From positions 15,705,001-15,769,000 of the forward strand of contig NC_092568.1 in assembly GCF_037975245.1 (NCBI RefSeq): a DNA stretch of 64,000 nt, in the 5' to 3' direction. Position numbers and translations under genes: made by a program. This document shows positions 27,201 to 42,200 of this stretch, one piece after another. The notes under the pieces were generated by a model. It was given only the letters and a program-made list of their open reading frames with translations, did no database searches and was not told the DNA's origin. Numbering within the stretch: the first letter of the stretch is position 1; each line of letters begins with the position of its first letter. Source of the DNA: Apostichopus japonicus (taxonomy: Eukaryota; Echinodermata; Holothuroidea; Aspidochirotida; Stichopodidae).

Positions 27201-30200
27201 ACACTTGCTCAAAGCTAAACCTGTATGTTAAATGGCATAAATTGATTTTTCACTCATCACCATGGAGTTTATATTTGTAATGACCAATGTCCATGAAAAG
27301 TGTGAACTTCTGAAAACAGTTTAATATTAGCAATTGTAGTTGCAAAGTGATACAAGCAATAAGTCGATCCTAATTGAGTTGGTGCTTATGGTTCATCACC
27401 TTCCTTTGTTTGTTAAGTGGAGTAGAAATTTAGATTTACTATTGCATATCAATTCAGAATTTATACTCCAGAAAACAGGCATGTGCTAATGTACATGCAG
27501 AGCTCTTAATGAAAAACATCTTTTAAGTTCTTCATTTTCTTTGTTTTAGTTTTCACTGTCAAGAGAACGCCTGTGTGCTTTCAGAAGACCTTGTCTGTCG
27601 AGCTCCATATCATAGCAATTATATAAGACCACCAACCGTAGCTTAACGCCACTGTAGTCAATTAACTTAGTACTGGATAGACAAGGAATTTGCTCCATGT
27701 CTTGATGAGACAAGAATTCTGAGGAATTGGAGAGAGTCAAGCAGCAGAAATAAAAACTGAGGAGCATCAAGATTAAAAAAAAGCTGTGAAATTTAGCACA
27801 TGTGATACAATAAACATCTTTGAACTTTCAGAAAGACCATTATGCACAAAAACAATTTCTTCTCGTACAATATCCTCTGTTCCTCATAGCCATAAGTGTG
27901 AATATTTTCAATATTACATTTTTTTCAGCAAATGACTGTTAAATTATACCTCTGCCTTATCAGTATACTTGTTGGCATTGAGTGAGAGTCCCCAAAACTT
28001 ACTGGTTTGGGGATTTATGAGCGACGATACTTACCTGTCTCCACTCCACATCTGCACTTTCCCATCTACCTATAGCTACACATTGGAACATTTTAGCACT
28101 GCGCCCTCGCTCCCTGGGCACCGCCCACTTACACTTCCTTCCAAATCAAAGAGTAAAAATTTCCTGTGTTCCTTGCAACACTTGAGAGCGATGTTACACT
28201 TAGTACTTAAGGCCAGTAACAGCTCGCTTGGCTAAAACTTAAGCAAACTCGTTACAGCACTTTTCTTGCCTAATGCAATTGGTATCTTTTATTGCCAATT
28301 CTTGTCCTTTATGTTCACTGATTTTGTAACATTCCCCTAATAAAGATGCACTTTCTTTTACATGCAGAACCACAAACATGCTCTGTGGATTACATTCCAC
28401 AGAGCATGTTTGTGTGTTGAGCATATATGCCTATATATACAGATATACAATTAGAAATTGCTACTTATTTAGACCAACTAAATACCACATTATTAGGCAG
28501 AGGTCACACTTTCTCCATCGTGTACCTTTGAATTACCATTTTACCTGTTGCCTTAGCTGTCCGTATCTCAATCGAAAGCCTCAACTTCTGTGTTAGATCA
28601 TGCAGCACAAGTCTTACACACTTAATTTAGTTTTCTGTTAACAGAAAACTAGTAGTTTTCACTGGTCAAAACTTGGTAAACTAATCATGCATCAAACTAA
28701 ATATTGGTGCCGATATTGCCTATCTATATATAGTATATACTTGATATTGGAGAAATTAAGTGCATGAAAATTCAGATTTATCTTCAGTTCACTAGTTACT
28801 ACTTTTAATTATCTCTCTACATGTTATGTCTAAAGTGGTTTGAAACAGCTAAGGTTGTAACTTGTATGAGGAAAGATCTTCATTAGTGCACTACGAGTTT
28901 ACATTGACTAAGTAGGGACTAGTGAGCAGTTTTGAAAATGCTAATGTCAGTTCCATTGGTGAAGTGATCAGTCCACATGTTTGCAGAGTAATAATTGAAA
29001 TATAACCAAAAAAAAGGCCAGCGCTTTGTGTTTCCTTACCATAAAATGGTAACTAAACTACCTACGTAGTAGGTTAGCGCAACTGGGTTTCATTTGTCAA
29101 AGAAGTAGAGTCAGAACCATTTCACCAAGTTTTCAGACTTTGACCTCTAGTAACCTCAAATTAGGCAGTAGTACTAAGAACCTAAATCTGTGAAAATCCT
29201 TTCCAATTATTGGTGGTTTTTGTCTTTCCAAAGTCCTTAATCACATTTGCTTTTTGCATGATTAATCAAGTCAGGTGTCTTTGTTACATTGCAAGTAAAA
29301 ACAGGAAGCTATCATCTCACATTCTTGCACATAACAAACAAACATATGTTGTTTGTATATAGTCACTATATGGCAAAGTAACTTGACTGGAGCATTTTGA
29401 GTTAACTATGTATATATATGTATATGATACATGTATTCACTAACCATTTCCTTGACCAACTTTGCATTAATGTTTGAACAAAGCTTTATGGTAAATGGCA
29501 GAGGCAAGGTTACTCTGGAATTACTTAAAATACTTTGGAATTAGCTATTAGTGAGAGGTACACAGTAGATTTGAATAGTGATCCTAAAGGAAATCAGCTA
29601 GATAAATGAAGCCTTACACTTCCCTTAGTTGGTAGAGTATATGACTAAGGTTTGTAACTGTGTGGTCACTGCTTTGCATCCTATTCTAGTCATAAAAAGT
29701 CTTTACTCTTTTTCATCAATGCTTATAATTTCCCAGTCAATTTTCCATTTTTCATTAACTTATATAAAACTTCCATTTAATGAAGAAACCTTAGAAGGTA
29801 TATGTAAGATTATGTGGAAAATTTAGTTGCATAAAATGTAAGTAATTACCAAATCAATCAAGAAAGTTGTTTTAAAAGTGTTTCCTGCATTATACACAAG
29901 GTTCAGCAACCAAGATATCACATAAGCATTAGCATTAGCAGGTCTAACAATCTCACATCAATTACAACATTTCAAGAGTGTTATCTGCTAAAAACTTAAA
30001 CCATGGTCTATTCCTCTTCCTCACCTTCCCATCCCTTCCTTCCCAGCCCCTGGCAGACCCCTAACACCACACTGTTCACTGACCAGTGTTTGACTCTAAT
30101 CCACACGTCACAATTTCCAACATGACACAATCCTTCACCGAAAAAGTTCAAGTTACATGCATGTACAAACTTGCACAACTTGTAAAGACATGGGTACTTA

Positions 30201-33200
30201 CATAGGGCCGCTTTATAAGAACTTTGTTTGGAACAGCTATAGTAATTTAACTATTTAGATTAAAGATTCACTATCTATTCTATTAGTTTTAAACTTTGTG
30301 ATGGGCAAAGTTCAGGCAGTCAAAGGGCAAATAATACCAAGCACATAAACTAAACATACACTTTACACTACAACAAACAATGAAGTATGAATTCTTCTGT
30401 TAGTCCGATATTACAAAAACGACCAATAATAGCAGTCCACAATAAAAAGAAGGTTTTCTGTAAAGGAACATGGCCCTCACTAACCTACAGCATACTATCC
30501 TCCCCACAGGCAGTTAATAAACCTGTGAGTAGTCCACTGTATTACTGCTAATATATGAGCTAATTGAAATGATGTGAAATGAAATCAGAGACAACAGAGA
30601 AGTAAAAGTTGCATTCTAAAAGAATTCACCAAATTGGAAAGAATCATTCATTATGCTTTGATACTTGATAGGTGGAATGTCCACTAGGAGCTAGGGGTAT
30701 TGGTCAGGAGGGGCGAGAATGGTCTGTAGGGGCGCTTTCGATACTATCTAAGCGGAGCGCCACCACAGTTTGGCGCGTAGCGTACAGAAATATTTTGAGT
30801 AACGATACTCCCTAGATCCCTGGAAATGACCCTTTCCGGGCCTGGCTAATTTGCAGATAAACGAAGAATAAATAGGTGTCATCGCCAAATTACACCAACA
30901 AAATGTGACAAATGTCAATAGGTATTTGAGAGCGCAATAAAAGAGTCAATAATCAGGAATAAGTAAAAAGTGTGAAAGAGCTGAGAAGGGCGCCAGCAGT
31001 CCATTTGAGTTCGTCAGGGGGGCACAAGAACATTGTTCAAACATTTCATCTTTTGTTTTGTACAGAATTAAAGTGCAATATTAGTTATGAAATTATATGT
31101 TAATAACACAAATTTTACCAAGGGTTTGTTCATTGCTTATTGTATGTTAAATTAATCAATGTAGATTCCATAATAACACTGTACATAACATTCAAAGCAA
31201 AAGGTTTAGTTTCTTACAAATTCTTAAGCACAAATTTCTATGACCAATAACTATCTATAATTACAACAAATATACATTGTTTGATCAAGCAAGAAAGAGT
31301 TCCTTAATATTACTTCAGCTGTGCTGTGGCTGAGAAAATATAGGCGGTTGCATTTGAAGCAATGAGGCTTAGCAATCAGAAGGTTCAGGTTTGATCCCCA
31401 GCCAGGGTCATAGTAAGATAGGATTTTCATCCAAGAGCAATCTACAGTTTTCCCATCTGAAATGACTTTCTAAATTGAGAAGTGTAATCCTGCAGGCTCC
31501 TCCCACTGGTCACTTTAAGAGTCGTAAAAAAAACAAAAAACAATAGCAAAATATTTCTACCCTAGTATAATTGGTTTCTAGGTAAAAACAAAGACATGAA
31601 TCAAAATAGCAGAGTAATAAAGTGTTTTATTGGTCTAGAATTAGGACAGTCTGGATGCAATAAGCAGCAGAGATGCAACAACCTTTAGTAAACTTTGAGC
31701 CATAACAGAATAATTAAAGCGGCCACTGTAGTTGCTCTGTCTCTGAGATAAAGTTACAGTTTGGAAAAGAATGATTGATATGTAATTAGTGCATGAGGTC
31801 TTATCAGGGATTTCAGACGAGTACTGAAGCAATGCAGGAATTAACAGACCTGTTAAGGGGTGCTTGGTTTCACCTACAGTGAAAACTTGAAGTTTTCTAC
31901 TGCCAGTCTGTAGGTGTTTTTGTTTTACCATATTGCCAGAATTCAAACATGTCCTCTGACTTTTTGGCCTGTAGGTTTTTCTGTGAAGCAGCTTGATGTT
32001 AGTATGTATGACAAACAGAAGATTTGTTTTATCTGGAGGTGTTGCCTGCTAAAGGTCATGAAGGTAATGAAATATGATCATTAAGAACAATGTAAAAGGT
32101 TCACATTTTGTACTACAGACACCGCCAGGTTAACAGGTTCTAAGAAAGGATATGGTACTGTAGAAACCCCAAAAATAAACGGTTTTCAATTGAAAATTAT
32201 TATGCTGTATACATTATATTTTCTTTCCAGCTATATACCTACTGTTACCCCAAAACTCCCTGGTGTAGGTAACCATACTTACCTGTCTCCTACTACACTA
32301 ATGCACTTTCCTAGTCTACCAAGACGCCACTGGTATAATTTTAGCACTACGACCCCGGTGACCTCTCCTGCAGGTCACCGCACACTATCTCTTCCTTCGG
32401 GTCATAAACTAGGTCAAGCAGTGTTACAGAAAGAAAGCATGCTAGAGGGTTCAAAAAATTGTCCCTAAAATGTAATTTGTCTAAGATTAACATTTAATCT
32501 AGATTAAAGACAGAAGAATTAGAAAGTGTTACCTAATGTCAGCCGTCAAGATAACAACACTTTTAGTTGTCTCATGTTTGCATTTTTGCTAAAACAATCA
32601 TTTAATCACCTAAATCTCACCATCTTCAACCCATGCAAATGTGGTATAACACTTGCAAAAATGTACTTTACAAAATATCAAGCATTCTTCAGCAGGCTAA
32701 AATTGGAAGGAAACACAGACAATCATATAATAATAATAATCAGCAATTATTTTTACGATGCTTTAGCGACCAGCGACCAGAAACCTACAAGGGCTTATGG
32801 ATTACAACTTACACGTCAGGTGGCTGCCAATTCAACATTTAAACTCAAATTTGGAATCTTTTCAATTTAGTAATTCATTTCAGATGGGAAAACCATAGAT
32901 TGCCCTTGGATGAAAAACCCACCTTACTATGACCCGGCCGGGAATCTAACCCGGAACCTCCCGATTGCTAAGCCTCATTGCTTCAAATGCCACTGCCTTT
33001 ATCCACTCGGCCATAGCACTGGTATATAAGTCATACCTGATGACTAATACATGTCTGAATGCTACTTTGGAACAAATCTGGCCATGACAACAACTCCTCC
33101 TACAGACTTAATTGTTAATCCATTGTTTCAACAAGACATGTTGTTTTAGCTTTGACATCAGACTTATCTAAGGGATAAATCCAACCATAAAGTTTGAGGC

Positions 33201-36200
33201 CACAAAAGTTGTATGTTTTCCTATTGATTTGTGTGATGTTGCTAACAACTGAATTAAAGTGATTGTAGTGTGGGGGTATTATAAAACTTACTGGTTTATA
33301 TACTTACGAGTGACCCACTTACCTGTCTCCCCACAACCTATGCACCGCATTCTACCATGTCTAGAATGCCCTGGTAATCTTTTAACACTGTACACCCTCA
33401 CTGGCCCTAATGGCCTTCCTTCATTTTTCTACCCACAAAGTGTCTCACAGTGTTTTTCGGAGTTAGGAAAATTTTCGCGAAATTCGCCCGGAATACCTTG
33501 GATTTATACTCTAGAAGTTTCCTATCAGGACTTCTGCACTTCCAAGGATCTTTTCCAGCCTGATAAGTATCCTTTTCTTGTAGGGAAGGGTGTTTTTGGG
33601 GGCTGTTTTTAGTGTACACTCTCGCCCATGCGTTCGTTTTTTTTTTACGTAACGTTTTTAGGGTAACAGGTAGTAGCTCTGCGAGACTACTTCGTTCGTT
33701 GCCTATACCGCCTTGTTTACGCGGATAGGCATATTTTTTCGTATGTACATGTTTCAGCTTTTCTTACTTTCAAAAGCATTTTCATTCCAATGATTGAGTG
33801 AACATTCCTTCACAATGTATATAGTCCAAACTCTAACTTGTCATACTGTACATTTCCATGTCAATGCAATATTAAGATGTATTTTGCAAAGTTCATGTAT
33901 ATTTAGTTTTTACTATTACTTTGAATTTATTCTCATCCCATATTTGCTTCCAAGAAGAGCCATGTTTTTGCTACCATACCTTCTCCTACTTTTGAATGAG
34001 AAGATGCTGTTTCAAAACCGATGACTATAGACCATTCTACTTCCATTGACAACCTACTAGTTCTTGTATGAATGTGGTATAAATGTATATATCGTACATT
34101 CATGCACTCAAAGAGCTGTTCTAATTGTGCTCTCATTATGCTATCTTTAAATTAACCAACTAAGCCCATGTCTTACACAAAGAATACACTATATTCACTC
34201 ACAGTATAAAGCATACATTCCAATAGCTTTTAGCTCATTTTTGGACTAAAATTATACTACTTAAGTTAGTAGTTCATTGTTAACCAAATCATGACTTGTG
34301 GAATAATAACATTACCCTTGTGTAGTATTCATGGTTATTTATACATAAAAGAGACTCCTGTATAAATGCTTATGGCTTTTGCATTTTTGTTCTGCCAGTC
34401 TGCCAGTCCTGTCACATACGTAATCAAGCATTCTTCTAATTTGTGGGGAAATCTCTTACCAATTCAAACCTTTCATTAACCACAACAATATGGCACTCAT
34501 TACCACATGCTTGCTTTGTCTGTGCAGAACATTCATGCATTAACAGTACCATTAGCATTAACATATATCCTTAAATATTATGTGGCCCCAATAGAAAGGG
34601 GGTAAGGGAAAAAACGCTTGGTTCTTGAAACTACTGTAGGAAACGATGCATATATAATATTTATAGTATTACACAGTTTTATGAAACACATTACAGGGGC
34701 AGGAATTAAAATATCCATTTTTTCTGCAGTACTGCAGATATTATGATATTTGTGAGTGTCCAGGGTTGATATGAAGGAAGACCTGACAACTGTGTGCAGA
34801 ACCAGCCATGTGACTCTCAAAACTCTGAATAATCACCCTAATTTGATATGTACACCAATTCTTCCTACCTTGCTTGCCTACAGCAGAGATCTGTCAAGTA
34901 CTTTTGAAATAAATCAGAAAATAACTGTTAAAGGAGACACAACTGACATTATTAGTCTATGTGCAAGGGCGTATCCAGAATTTTCTAACCCCGGGGGGGG
35001 GCGCGAATTACTATCTAAGCGGAGCACCACCATCGGTTGGCGCGCAGCGTACAAGAAAATTTGTTTTGATACCACCCAGATCACCGGAAATGGCACTTCT
35101 TGGGCTTGAAAATGACCAACCAGATGTATACTTTTTGCCTGAGAACCAAGTATTTCCCAATAGTTTTTTTCTATCCATAACCTTTTTGAAGATTGTCACC
35201 AGTCACACATCATGTTCGACCTCATCGCATGTCCTGTGGATCATTGCTTTTGTAGGTGATTCTACGTCGCGGCCCACAATATCCGTCAGCCCCACTTTTC
35301 AAGGTTTTAAGCCCATTTTTGGTTCAGAATTTGAAAATTCAAATTTCTCGTGAATAAACTCATTTCAAAACATACCCATAATGTTGCATTAAATTTCATC
35401 TATGGACAACCACTATAGAAAAACCTCCTTCAACCCCTAACAGACCGGTCAAAATTGCACGAGTAGAGGGAAGTGTGTGGTGAAGAATGTTGGTCAGAAA
35501 TTTTCGAAAATTCAGACACAGTTAATTTATTGGTGTACAAATATTAAAACCTCTTATAAAGGCGGCTATTATAAAAGTTCGGTTTCGGAAATCAAAAAAT
35601 AGCAGATTTTTCCGAAACCGAACACTACACACATAGGCGTAGGAGGCGTGGGAAGGGGGGGGCTGCAGCCCCTAATTCGCCATTACTAATGTAAAAGGGA
35701 GTTTTGACATAATTGGACCTCCATGCTTTTTCTCCATCTACATAAGACATTTCGTTGTTTACATTAGCATCCCGCGGTAAACTGCGCAACTTTCATGGAC
35801 CGTACGGTACACGTTGGCATGCGATGTTATAACCTATGCTATGACATTGACATTAACATGTTGAACGCGCGGAGCTCGCGAAAATTTTTAGTTATTTTTT
35901 TCGGGCAAGTCGGACAGTTTTGAGGCTGTTCATCCTGGAACGCCATTTTCATGCTCACTGATATGATGTGATATCTGCTGTTTGCTTTACAAATTCGAAC
36001 AGGCGCGTAGCCAGGAATTTGCCAAGGGAGGGGTGAAGCCTGTAGGCAAGTTATCTAAGCGTAGCGCCAACATAAGTTGACACGAAGCGTACAACCAAAT
36101 TTTGGCCGAAAATGCCTCCCAGATCGCTGGAAATGACACTTCCCAGGCCTTGTAAGTTGCATCTAAGCACTTTCTATTTTGAAATTACTAGCGATTTCAT

Positions 36201-39200
36201 AAAAAAATATGCTGAAGGGGAGGGCGGTCGCCCCCTTCGCGAAATGCGTCATGTTCCCCGACGACACGGTCAAGTTCGAGACCAGTCACAGTTGGTTTAG
36301 CACAATCCTACAATTGTTTAAGGCGTATATACACACACACGCGTTATGACAGACCATATATAGTATATATATATATATAGATCATGAGTGAGAGAGGAAA
36401 TATGGAAACGTCAAAAATGGAGTTGTCGGTGTAAGGGGTAGGGTGAGGCACACGCCCCTTCCAAAATCCTTGATCCATCACTGCCTACCCTGTGTATATT
36501 ATAGGGATCAGCGCTGTAATGAAGTCACTGTTCCTCTTTCTCTTCCCGGTGTCTTGGCGTTTTTCTTTTACTCCCTCCTTTTCTCCTTTTTCTCCTTTTT
36601 CTTTTCCCTTCCTTCCTCTCCTCCTCCTCTTTTTTCCCCTTTTTTTTCCTTTTTCTTCTCTTTTCTTTTCTCTCCTCTTTTTGTTACCCGGGGGGCGCGC
36701 GCCCCAAATGCCCCCCCCCTGGAAACGCGCCTGACGTGATAACTGTCATGAAAAACTTTCCCAAACAGCTAAGAAAAATCGTATTCCATGTAGGAGACAT
36801 CATGTGCAGGTTTAATGTTCTTTAACACACAAAGTTGAAGACTTGAACAAGTTCAAATTTGACATCATTGAGCTACCGGTGCCTCCTTTTCCTATGTGTT
36901 TCTATATTTATTTCAATGTTTACTATCTGTTCTGGAGAACAGGGGTTTTGAAAATGCTGAATCTAACATATTTAATGCTCTGTTGACATGACTACATGTC
37001 AGGAACGGTTTCAGTGTCAAGGCTGCAAACATTTTTAATTAAAAATATGAAAACAGAAACAAATAGAAAGTAAAAGAGAAAGAGAAAGTAAGAAAGTCAA
37101 AGTCCCATTGACAGTATTACTGTACATGACAGATTTACTACCATGTAAACACAATTTTTAAACTAGGATATCTCCAAAGAGAGCAATATTTTTCTCAGCT
37201 TTTTGGGGAGAGTTGTTGTTAACAAAAATTTCTGTCATATAAGATAAATGTGATGGTTGGGTTTTTAGCTTTCTTAAGCTTTGTTTTAGATTGGTGATAT
37301 AACGAGGCCAAGGTGAAATTAGGCTATGCCATCAAGACCTACACCATATAAGAAACAACTTTCAAAAAACCTGAAACTAGAGTCTTAAAAAGGTCATACC
37401 ACATGGGAAATCGTATGTATCTGAGAAATATTCTAAAGCTAGAACTAGGACCCATACTATTTATACCTAAACCTAAACTAAATCTAACATGAGAAGGAGA
37501 GTAAAGAACATCTTGACAGTAGACCACAGTGGAATAAGCCATCAAAAGTCAAAGAAAACTTCCTCAGGCAAGAACGTTGCCAAGATGACAAGTTTCCAAA
37601 TTGACAAAGTGTTCCAAAATGCATGTCAAGTTTCCCTGTTAGGAATCATGGCAATGTTAACTTGTTACAATGGAAGCAGTTGGGTATCCCTTAAGAGTGC
37701 AGTTAAACTACCATGAGGAGATCATGTTAAAGGTGCAGAAACCTCCCTGCTGGCATCAAAGCAAAACATTAAAAGAATTCAAAAGAACATCTTTGTCGTA
37801 ACCTTCACTTACATACTCCCAACCTAAACTTTGGAAAACTTATCTCTCCTTTGAGAGGGAAGTTCCAATTTACGAAACTCAAGTTTGTAACCCTTACCGA
37901 CAAATATGACCAATAAGTGAAATCCTGCTGTGTGTACATTCTCAGTTTGCAACTTTATGGTTGTAAACTCCATTACTCAAATAGGATGTCACTTACTAAA
38001 TTGAGGCTTTCTATCTGAATAGAGAACAGATTGTCAAGAAGGAAACTCTAGGTATATGCTCACAGAGAGAGAGATAGAAGCCAGGTATTCATCATCTCGT
38101 TGTAAACCAAGAGGAATAACATTTCGCAGGAATGTAATTTAAGCTGGTTAATCATAAATGCCATGACTCCTGTATATCTTCAAGAGGAAAATTCTTTCCT
38201 TTTTTTCCGACCAGTCCTGTTGCATTCATCTGTTACTACTGTAATTGCAACATTGTTGCAAAATATGGATTCTGCATTGAGGTAGTAATTACCTATTCTG
38301 CATTAAACATGAAAGATGTGGTGAAAGTAGTAGCCTGATCTTTGCACTGAGCCAAATTAGCAGGCAGCATTGGACAACCACTTCATTTCTATCTATGGAG
38401 CTTGATATTAAGTTAATTCCATCAATGTGACTAAAATAACTGAAAGTAAATTAATTGAATGGAAGATTAGATTAGCCTACCCGCCCTCCTCCCTTTCTCC
38501 CTCTCCCGAACGTCCCCCCCCCCAAATTAGCCGAAACACTAAAATCAACATAAAAACCCAAAAAATAAAAGATACTTATGAGTTCTTCTTGGTACAGCGA
38601 CAAAAGAAGGTCTCAGCAATTGAATTATCCAAGGATGATTCCAAAAACGTGAAAAATGGTCGTAAAATCACAAACGATAATTTCGCGGAAAATTATCTGT
38701 AGTCTCCTTCCGGGTGGTAGATACGGAAGGAGGAATTAGTGGGCGTGGCCCAGGGAGCGAGGGCGCAGTGCTAAAACATATCCAAAAGTGTAGTTAGGTA
38801 AGTAGGAAAGTGCAATTGTGGAGTGGGAGACAGGTAAGAGAGGAGCAAAGTAAATCTTTCTAACCAACATTACATGGAAGCCTTGCCACATTTGTGACCT
38901 AAAACCAGCAGTAAAGTTGCAATGCCTCTAACATGTCTTTAATTATTGACTTAGTACAAATGACGAATACTTAAGACAGACTTGTAATGGGTCCATACTC
39001 TTTACTCATTGTAGCCTTTTTATTGTCTGCAGTTGTACTTTTGATGGTAGTATAAGAACTAATTCAGCACCTTGCACTCGTAATATAGAGCCCTATACTT
39101 GTACTCATGCCAAGGGCGATTCTACTTGAACTCATACTCATGCTGTTGTACCTGTGCTACAAGTCTACTATTAGATTCATTTCATTGCAGAGAATGTTTA

Positions 39201-42200
39201 TGACCAACCAGTACATAAGCATCAGCACTACATCCTATGTGCTCTCACCACAAATTGCATCCCCACTCAATGATCACGATCACCAAGTATGACAATAACC
39301 CACTTCACACCTTTATTTTGAAATAATGAACCAAGCTGACCCCGAGATAATATTTGATTCAATAGCAGACGTCCCCAATGCATGCACTAAGCAACAATCA
39401 GTTTTTATTTTTCAGTAAATTTGGTGAATCCGTTTCTTCCTGTTGAAGAAATTCATTTTGTATATTTTCTTTCCAAGCTTTGACTTCTTCTTTGTGTACT
39501 TTTGTCAACATATACACATATTTCTCTCAAAATGAGTAAAAGTGCTATGCAAATAATCCTGTATGACCCTGACCCTGACCCAACATTCCTGGGCATATCA
39601 AATGATCTACTACCTTAGGATCAATAGGCTGTATCACAGTTTTATCAAAATTCATGAAACATCCAATGTTGACCAAACATTTTGTAAATTTTACTAATTT
39701 GGATCCAAATTAATCCAAGGTTTGTGTCCTGAAGATATCAAGCTTACAAGGCTTCAGAATGGCACCTGCATGGTGACATCAAATGACCGTTGACTGCCAC
39801 AGATACCAATGGTTAATCCAAAACTTACTGGTTTAGATATTTACGATTGACGAGCTTACCTGTCTCCTCACAACCTTAGCACCCGTTTTACCATGCCTAT
39901 AATGTCCATGGTAACCTCTTAACACTGTGCACCCTCCATGACCCGCTCCCCGGTCATTGCCCCTTCTTCTCATTCTACCATCTTAAGTGCCTACAGGCAT
40001 TTTTTCGATCAGAAAATCTGATTTAGTCCTTACGGTAGCAGAAGTTTCTTTTCTTTCATCGGATTCTGGATATCCTAGACGTCCTTTCCAGCCCAAATAA
40101 GTATCCTTTTCTGGTATAAGGGAGGTATTTGGGGGCTGTTTTGCGTGAGCAACCTTCGTACGAAGGTTTCTCCTGGTAGTTGTTGCAGGGGTGCTAAGCT
40201 TGTGAGGAGACACTGGTAAGCGAGGAGAGCGAACTAATCACTACCATGTTTCCACATCACAAGTATGAAGTTGAAACAATATGTACTTCTTGATTTCTAG
40301 GTCGCACACGTAATTGCAGACATACGCTCCCACATACCCATATTCACAAACGTCATCGCCATCGCATAGATTCCTTTTGCCTCTGGCAAAGGATCAAAAA
40401 CCATTTAATCAAACTAATGTTGTAATGTTTCCTGTGAGTCAAGAACAACAGAACAGCAAGACGTAGAATTTATTTTGGGCAATTCACCACTATATGCATT
40501 TTGACAGCATTTGGTTTAGAAAATGTTAAGTTAAGTTTCAGCAACATTTTATATAACTTTTCAATTATTATGACCGACTTTTCAAACCTGAGAAGCTCTA
40601 ATTATGTTCAGTTCGGTGGGCCATTTGTAATGCATTACAGCTTTCTCAGTCTTTGTTGCCATGTTTCAGTTTTGTCTGCTTCCTCTGTGTGTGAAACCCA
40701 ATACTTGTGTTAATATAAATTAACATTACTATGCTACACAGGGTAGCTGTTTTGTGATGATTTTCACATGTAAATCAAAAGCAAGACACTTTGAAGCCTA
40801 AAAGGGGTTTGTGCTCCCCATTTTGATCATTCTAAATTGCTCTGAGGAATAGCAACACCATAGGTTTCCACAATGCATAAAGGGTTGTATGTATTTTGTA
40901 CCAACAATAATATTGTCTTTCAAACACCTTCTAGACAACCTGTCAGTGCACCTGTCAACCTATCCTAACTTGATTAAGATGATAGGGTCTATTATTACAA
41001 CATGAATAAGCACATGAACTGTTACAGGAGAGGTTGGGCTTGAAACATGAATTTCATTTAACAACCTTTAGCAATTGTTTTTATTCCTTCAAGAAACAAG
41101 ATGTAAAGCACAAACTTTAAGAGAAAATTACAGTGCATCTAATGCTATAAGAACATAGCACACCAAAAGAAATGGGGCATACCTGACATGATGCCTCTTC
41201 TAGAAAACAGAGTCTATTTCCAAACCCTTGAGCTGCTAGCAAGACCTGCTCCGATGATCGATCAGAGGTCTTTGACTGAGGGGCACAGGCAAGGCATAGC
41301 TGATCTCCCTGTGGAAGAATAAAAAAAAACACCTTCAACATTGAGTTCAACCAGTCTTTAAAACATTATCAGGATAACAATTTTCAGAATCTTGGATCAC
41401 GCTCATTAATTATGGCAACGATATATGCAGTACTAATGCAATTAAATCAATCAGGGATAAAATAGCAAGAGTTTATTAAGGATCATCTCACTCCTTTCAA
41501 AAGTTACACCTGACTCTTGAAACAACATTAACATTATTTACCAAAGATAATTCTAAGTAAAATGTTTCACAATTTGACAGGTTTCACAGAATGATGAATT
41601 AGACATTGCAGTAAGTAAAGCTTTAACATATCACACATAGCTGATATTACACTCCCAAAAGGAATGAACTCTGTTTCTGCACTATTAGCAAGTAAAAATT
41701 TCTACATCTAAAGTAGCATAGTATATACATGTGACTTCATCACAACACTTTATAATAGTACTATATATTATATGTTGCACATTGTAAAACTTGTTTTCCA
41801 GTAGCCTTGTCTCAATTCACAACTGACATCATATTTATAATAATAAACTTTACAGATGCTACATGGAACACAATTCCTGTTCTTTCAATTTTGATCATAT
41901 CTTTGGTGGAGAGGCAATATCACTTATTTTCAATAACCACCATTGAGAGAACTTACAGCTTTATTGCCAAGTTGTTGATGCTCATGAAAGCTATAAACAG
42001 CCATGAAGTAGTGAATAAAAAGCTATCTGATCTACTGCTAAGTTCAGGAAGTGACACATTTGAATGGGCAGACCGATGTAAATGTAGCAATATCCTGCAG
42101 GAGCCGTCATGTAATGATTCATCTGCCAATCGGCTGAAGCATACTGAATATTATAATTACCAAAAGAGGTTTTCAACTCTTTTAATTTTCTATTCATGCC

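Larger units (their letters stand above)
22474..41182 (-). other. RyR intron 2 (18.7 kb)
   Basis: Large intron holding a TTAA MITE (22842-23205), a 21-bp array (26117-26280), several family M copies, a perfect hairpin (28371-28414), two SINE copies (31318-31525 and 32861-33022), and GC-rich dispersed sequence (30690-30845 and 34962-36735). Stretches 23.2-26.1, 28.7-30.6 and 36.8-38.4 kb are AT-rich with nothing recognised beyond chance open frames. Confidence 0.85.

Noticed and set aside
31318-31400. A tRNA gene
   Set aside because: A and B boxes are present but the acceptor and anticodon stems do not form, the head continues into a shared SINE tail, and a second copy has the same structure.
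32526-32870. 114-codon plus-strand open frame next to the SINE
   Set aside because: No domain, overlaps another open frame in a second phase and runs into the SINE copy; taken as chance.
36443-36739. Open frame rich in Phe, Ser and Pro
   Set aside because: It is a T/C-rich low-complexity tract inside a dispersed element; two frames are open in parallel and no protein-like sequence is present.
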